Shown: piece after piece, positions 54,212 to 56,316 of the stretch
Numbering within the stretch: position 1 is the first letter of the stretch
Layout of the letters: each line of letters starts with the position of its first letter
NCBI RefSeq assembly: GCF_017916425.1
Contig: NZ_JAFMSX010000002.1
Span: 1 to 56,316, forward strand
Source of the DNA: Nocardioides sp. SYSU D00065
Lineage (GTDB): Bacteria; Actinomycetota; Actinomycetes; Propionibacteriales; Nocardioidaceae
Length of the DNA stretch: 56,316 nt
Direction of reading: 5' to 3'
Translations under genes and position numbers: made by a program
Notes under the pieces: model-generated
What the model was told of the DNA's origin: nothing
The model's input: only the letters and a program-made list of their open reading frames with translations
Database searches by the model: none

Positions 54212-56316
54212 ATGAACCCAAGAACGTCCACACGTCGTCACAAACTTGCAGCGGGCATCTCCCGCGCCGGCCACGCGGCCGTCGCCGCGGCCGTCGTCCT
54301 CTCCACCGGCGTCGTCGCTGCCGTCGGCGTCGCGTCGCCCGCCGCCGCCGCACCGGCCCTGGACTGCGTCGGCGCCCTCTACCTCACCGACTCCGCGGAC
54401 GGGCGGGTGCTGCGACTGGGCCTGGACGGCAGCCTCGGCACCACGACCGTGTACGACCCCACCACGGGGACCGCCGGCGACCCGAACCAGCTGGGCATCG
54501 GCGCCGGCGGGTCGCCTGTGATCAACATCGACCGTGACTCCGGACGGATCGTGAAGTACGTCCCCGGCACCGAGGAGCGCACCGACGTCGCGGCGCGCGC
54601 GAACGGCAACATCGCGGGCGCGATCAACCCCGCCGACGGCCTGTTCTACTACGGCGGGTACTCCAACGGGGACCTGGTCCTCTACTCCTACGACCCGGCG
54701 ACCAACACCGCGTCGTCCGGCGCCGTCGCCGCCATCGACGTGCCCAACCCGCCCTCGAACGGCACCAACGGTGACATCACGTTCGACCCCGCGGGCAACC
54801 TCTACTTCGTCGCCTCCTCCAGCAGCGAGTTCGCGCTCTACTCCTTCGGCGGACCGGCTCCGGTCAACGGCACGGCGACCCGCCTCGCCGGCGACGACGG
54901 CCTGGGCAACGCGGCCGTCAACGGCATCGCCTTCGGCAGCGACGGGATGCTCTACCTCGGCCAGGCCACCCAGGTGCGCCAGGCCAACCCCATCACCGGC
55001 GACCTGACCGGCACGAACCTGACCCTCGGTGGCGGCGTGAGCAGCAGCGACCTCGCGTCGTGCGCCGAGGCGCCGGCCAGCCTGACCGTGAAGAAGAACG
55101 TCGCCGGACGACGCGCGACGACGGACCAGTTCGCCGTGACCGCCACGCGTCCCGCGGCAGACGGCACCACGGAGTTCCCCGTGGGAACGACGGCGGGCAC
55201 CGACACGGGCCTGCAGAACTCCCCGGCCGAGGTGGCCGGGCCGGCCATCATCTTCCCCGGCCGCACGTACACGATCTCCGAGGAGGCCAGGGGGACGACC
55301 AACCTGGGCGCCTACACCAGCTCGTGGGAGTGCCGCAGCCGGACGGGCGAGCTCATCGCCGAGGGCTCCGGCTCCAGCGGGACGTTCACCGCTCCGACCA
55401 CCGGTGCTCTCTCGATCACCTGCACGTTCGTCAACACGCCTGTCCTGCCCCGCGTCGGTCTCGCCAAGAGCGTGAACCCCACCCGGTTCAGCACGGCCGG
55501 CGAGACGCTCACCTACTCGTTCGCGGTGTCCAACTCGGGCAACACGGCGCTGCGCGACCTGGCGATCAACGACCCCATGCCTGGCCTGTCCACGCCGGTC
55601 TGCGCTCCGGTCGCCCTGGGTGGCACCCTCCCCGCTGGCGAGTCCACGACGTGCACGGCGACCTACACGGTCACGGCCCAGGACGTCGCGAACGGCGCTG
55701 ACAAGAACAACACCGCCACGGCCACCGGTACGCCCCCTGCGGGCACCGGGCTGCCGCCCGTCACCTCCCCGCCGGCGACGGCGACCGCCGCGTTCGTGGA
55801 GCGGCCCGTCGCGAACGACGACTCGGCGAACACGCCGTTCAACACGCCGGTGACGCTGCCGGCTGTGGCCGACGACACCGCAGGCAGGACCGCGCCGCTG
55901 GTTCCGGGTGCGACGGTGTTCACCAGCTCTGCTGCGACCAACGGTGGCAAGACGCTGGTCACGCCCGAGGGCACGTGGCAGGTCAACGCGAATGGCACGG
56001 TCACGTTCACCCCGGCGCCGGGCTACACCGGCACGACCCCGGCGGTGGAGTACCGGATCACCGACGACAACGGCACGACCGACACCGCCGACCTGGTCGT
56101 GACGGTCCGACCTGGTCCGCAGGCTGAGCCCAACACCGACACGACGCCGCAGGACGTGAACGTGACGGTGGACCCGCTGGTCAACGACGTCCCGGGCCGG
56201 TTGGCCGATGGGACCCCGGGCAGCTGGGACGAGTCCTCGGTGGTGTTCCCGGTCGGTCCGAACCCGGGCACCGTGTCCGACGACGGCAAGACGCTGACCG
56301 TGCCCGGTGAGGGTGT
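54212..56316 (+). CDS. Large secreted surface protein with DUF11 and CshA-type repeats (truncated by window end)
   Basis: At least 701 residues from ATG 54212, still open at the window end. The signal peptide is long (residues 1-48: RRHKLAAGISRAGHAAVAAAVVLSTGVVAAVGVASPAAAA). Residues of about 50-285 look like a beta-propeller (ALYLTDSADGRVLRLGLDGS, FDPAGNLYFVAS, AFGSDGMLYLGQ). About 290-405 resembles a SpaA-like fibre module (SLTVKKNVAGRRATTDQFAVTA). About 412-525 is a DUF11 module (VGLAKSVNPTRFSTAGETLTYSFAVSNSGN). From residue 533 come CshA-type fibril repeats (VANDDSANTPFNTPVTL, WQVNANGTVTFTPAPGYTG, VEYRITDDNGT, then DDGKTLTVPGEG). It probably forms a surface fibre or adhesin. The 182-base gap before it holds a CTTTGG/CCAAAG hairpin but no clear promoter. 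Confidence 0.85.
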   Translation, partial: MNPRTSTRRHKLAAGISRAGHAAVAAAVVLSTGVVAAVGVASPAAAAPALDCVGALYLTDSADGRVLRLGLDGSLGTTTVYDPTTGTAGDPNQLGIGAGGSPVINIDRDSGRIVKYVPGTEERTDVAARANGNIAGAINPADGLFYYGGYSNGDLVLYSYDPATNTASSGAVAAIDVPNPPSNGTNGDITFDPAGNLYFVASSSSEFALYSFGGPAPVNGTATRLAGDDGLGNAAVNGIAFGSDGMLYLGQATQVRQANPITGDLTGTNLTLGGGVSSSDLASCAEAPASLTVKKNVAGRRATTDQFAVTATRPAADGTTEFPVGTTAGTDTGLQNSPAEVAGPAIIFPGRTYTISEEARGTTNLGAYTSSWECRSRTGELIAEGSGSSGTFTAPTTGALSITCTFVNTPVLPRVGLAKSVNPTRFSTAGETLTYSFAVSNSGNTALRDLAINDPMPGLSTPVCAPVALGGTLPAGESTTCTATYTVTAQDVANGADKNNTATATGTPPAGTGLPPVTSPPATATAAFVERPVANDDSANTPFNTPVTLPAVADDTAGRTAPLVPGATVFTSSAATNGGKTLVTPEGTWQVNANGTVTFTPAPGYTGTTPAVEYRITDDNGTTDTADLVVTVRPGPQAEPNTDTTPQDVNVTVDPLVNDVPGRLADGTPGSWDESSVVFPVGPNPGTVSDDGKTLTVPGEG

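Overview
The window is high-GC actinobacterial DNA. Codon third positions are almost all G or C, GTG and TTG starts are common, and the mRNAs often look leaderless. The gene order helicase / bldG / hppA / topA / tmk / holB / hydrolase / tRNA-Thr is a known actinobacterial core arrangement. Short secreted proteins with Pro/Asn repeat linkers and the general protein style suggest a Nocardioides-like member of the Propionibacteriales. That genus call is an inference without any database search.

Layout. 1-90: 3' tail of an IS481-type transposase. 168-8942: small membrane protein, MrfA/SftH-type helicase, divergent bldG, H+-pyrophosphatase, a large methyltransferase, an eRF1-like ribosome-binding protein (Rv2629/Balon family) and a DUF3140 protein. 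9-12.3 kb: secreted PQQ-type sugar dehydrogenase plus a Tat-exported TIM-barrel sugar isomerase/epimerase-like enzyme. 12.4-20.6 kb: topA, a dispersed palindromic element, rhodanese, membrane protein, the overlapping tmk-holB-hydrolase operon, OsmC and tRNA-Thr(CGT). 20.6-28.3 kb: HD hydrolase, EamA transporter with a FadR-type operator, GntR regulator, a secreted repeat protein with its membrane partner, and a HelD-type helicase. 28.3-41.3 kb: accessory genes (two GNATs, secreted beta-propeller, two-component system, RTX-repeat protein, ornithine cyclodeaminase, MFS exporter, nucleotidyltransferase-fold protein, TetR with target, LysR/EamA divergon). A 40-bp inverted repeat with one mismatch brackets about 7.4 kb of this. 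41.3-47.7 kb: ROK regulator and an Entner-Doudoroff operon zwf-edd-eda followed by an aldo/keto reductase. 47.7-52.1 kb: secreted GH3 beta-glucosidase, MarR and a divergent SDR with a paired operator. 52.1-56.3 kb: an array of palindromic elements, an ECF sigma factor fused to a zinc-finger anti-sigma segment, a membrane span and an ectodomain, then a large CshA/DUF11-type surface protein running off the window.

How the genes work together. The ED operon, GH3 enzyme and secreted sugar dehydrogenase point to extracellular sugar breakdown feeding the Entner-Doudoroff route. Several regulator/target pairs have legible operators in the DNA (GntR-EamA, MarR-SDR, TetR-membrane protein, LysR-EamA). 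The candidate for an undescribed system is the right end: a one-protein transmembrane sigma factor beside a giant surface adhesin, preceded by a family of about 80-bp palindromic repeats that also occurs downstream of topA. Only one gene-free stretch exceeds 300 bases (52059-52409), and the repeat array fills most of it.
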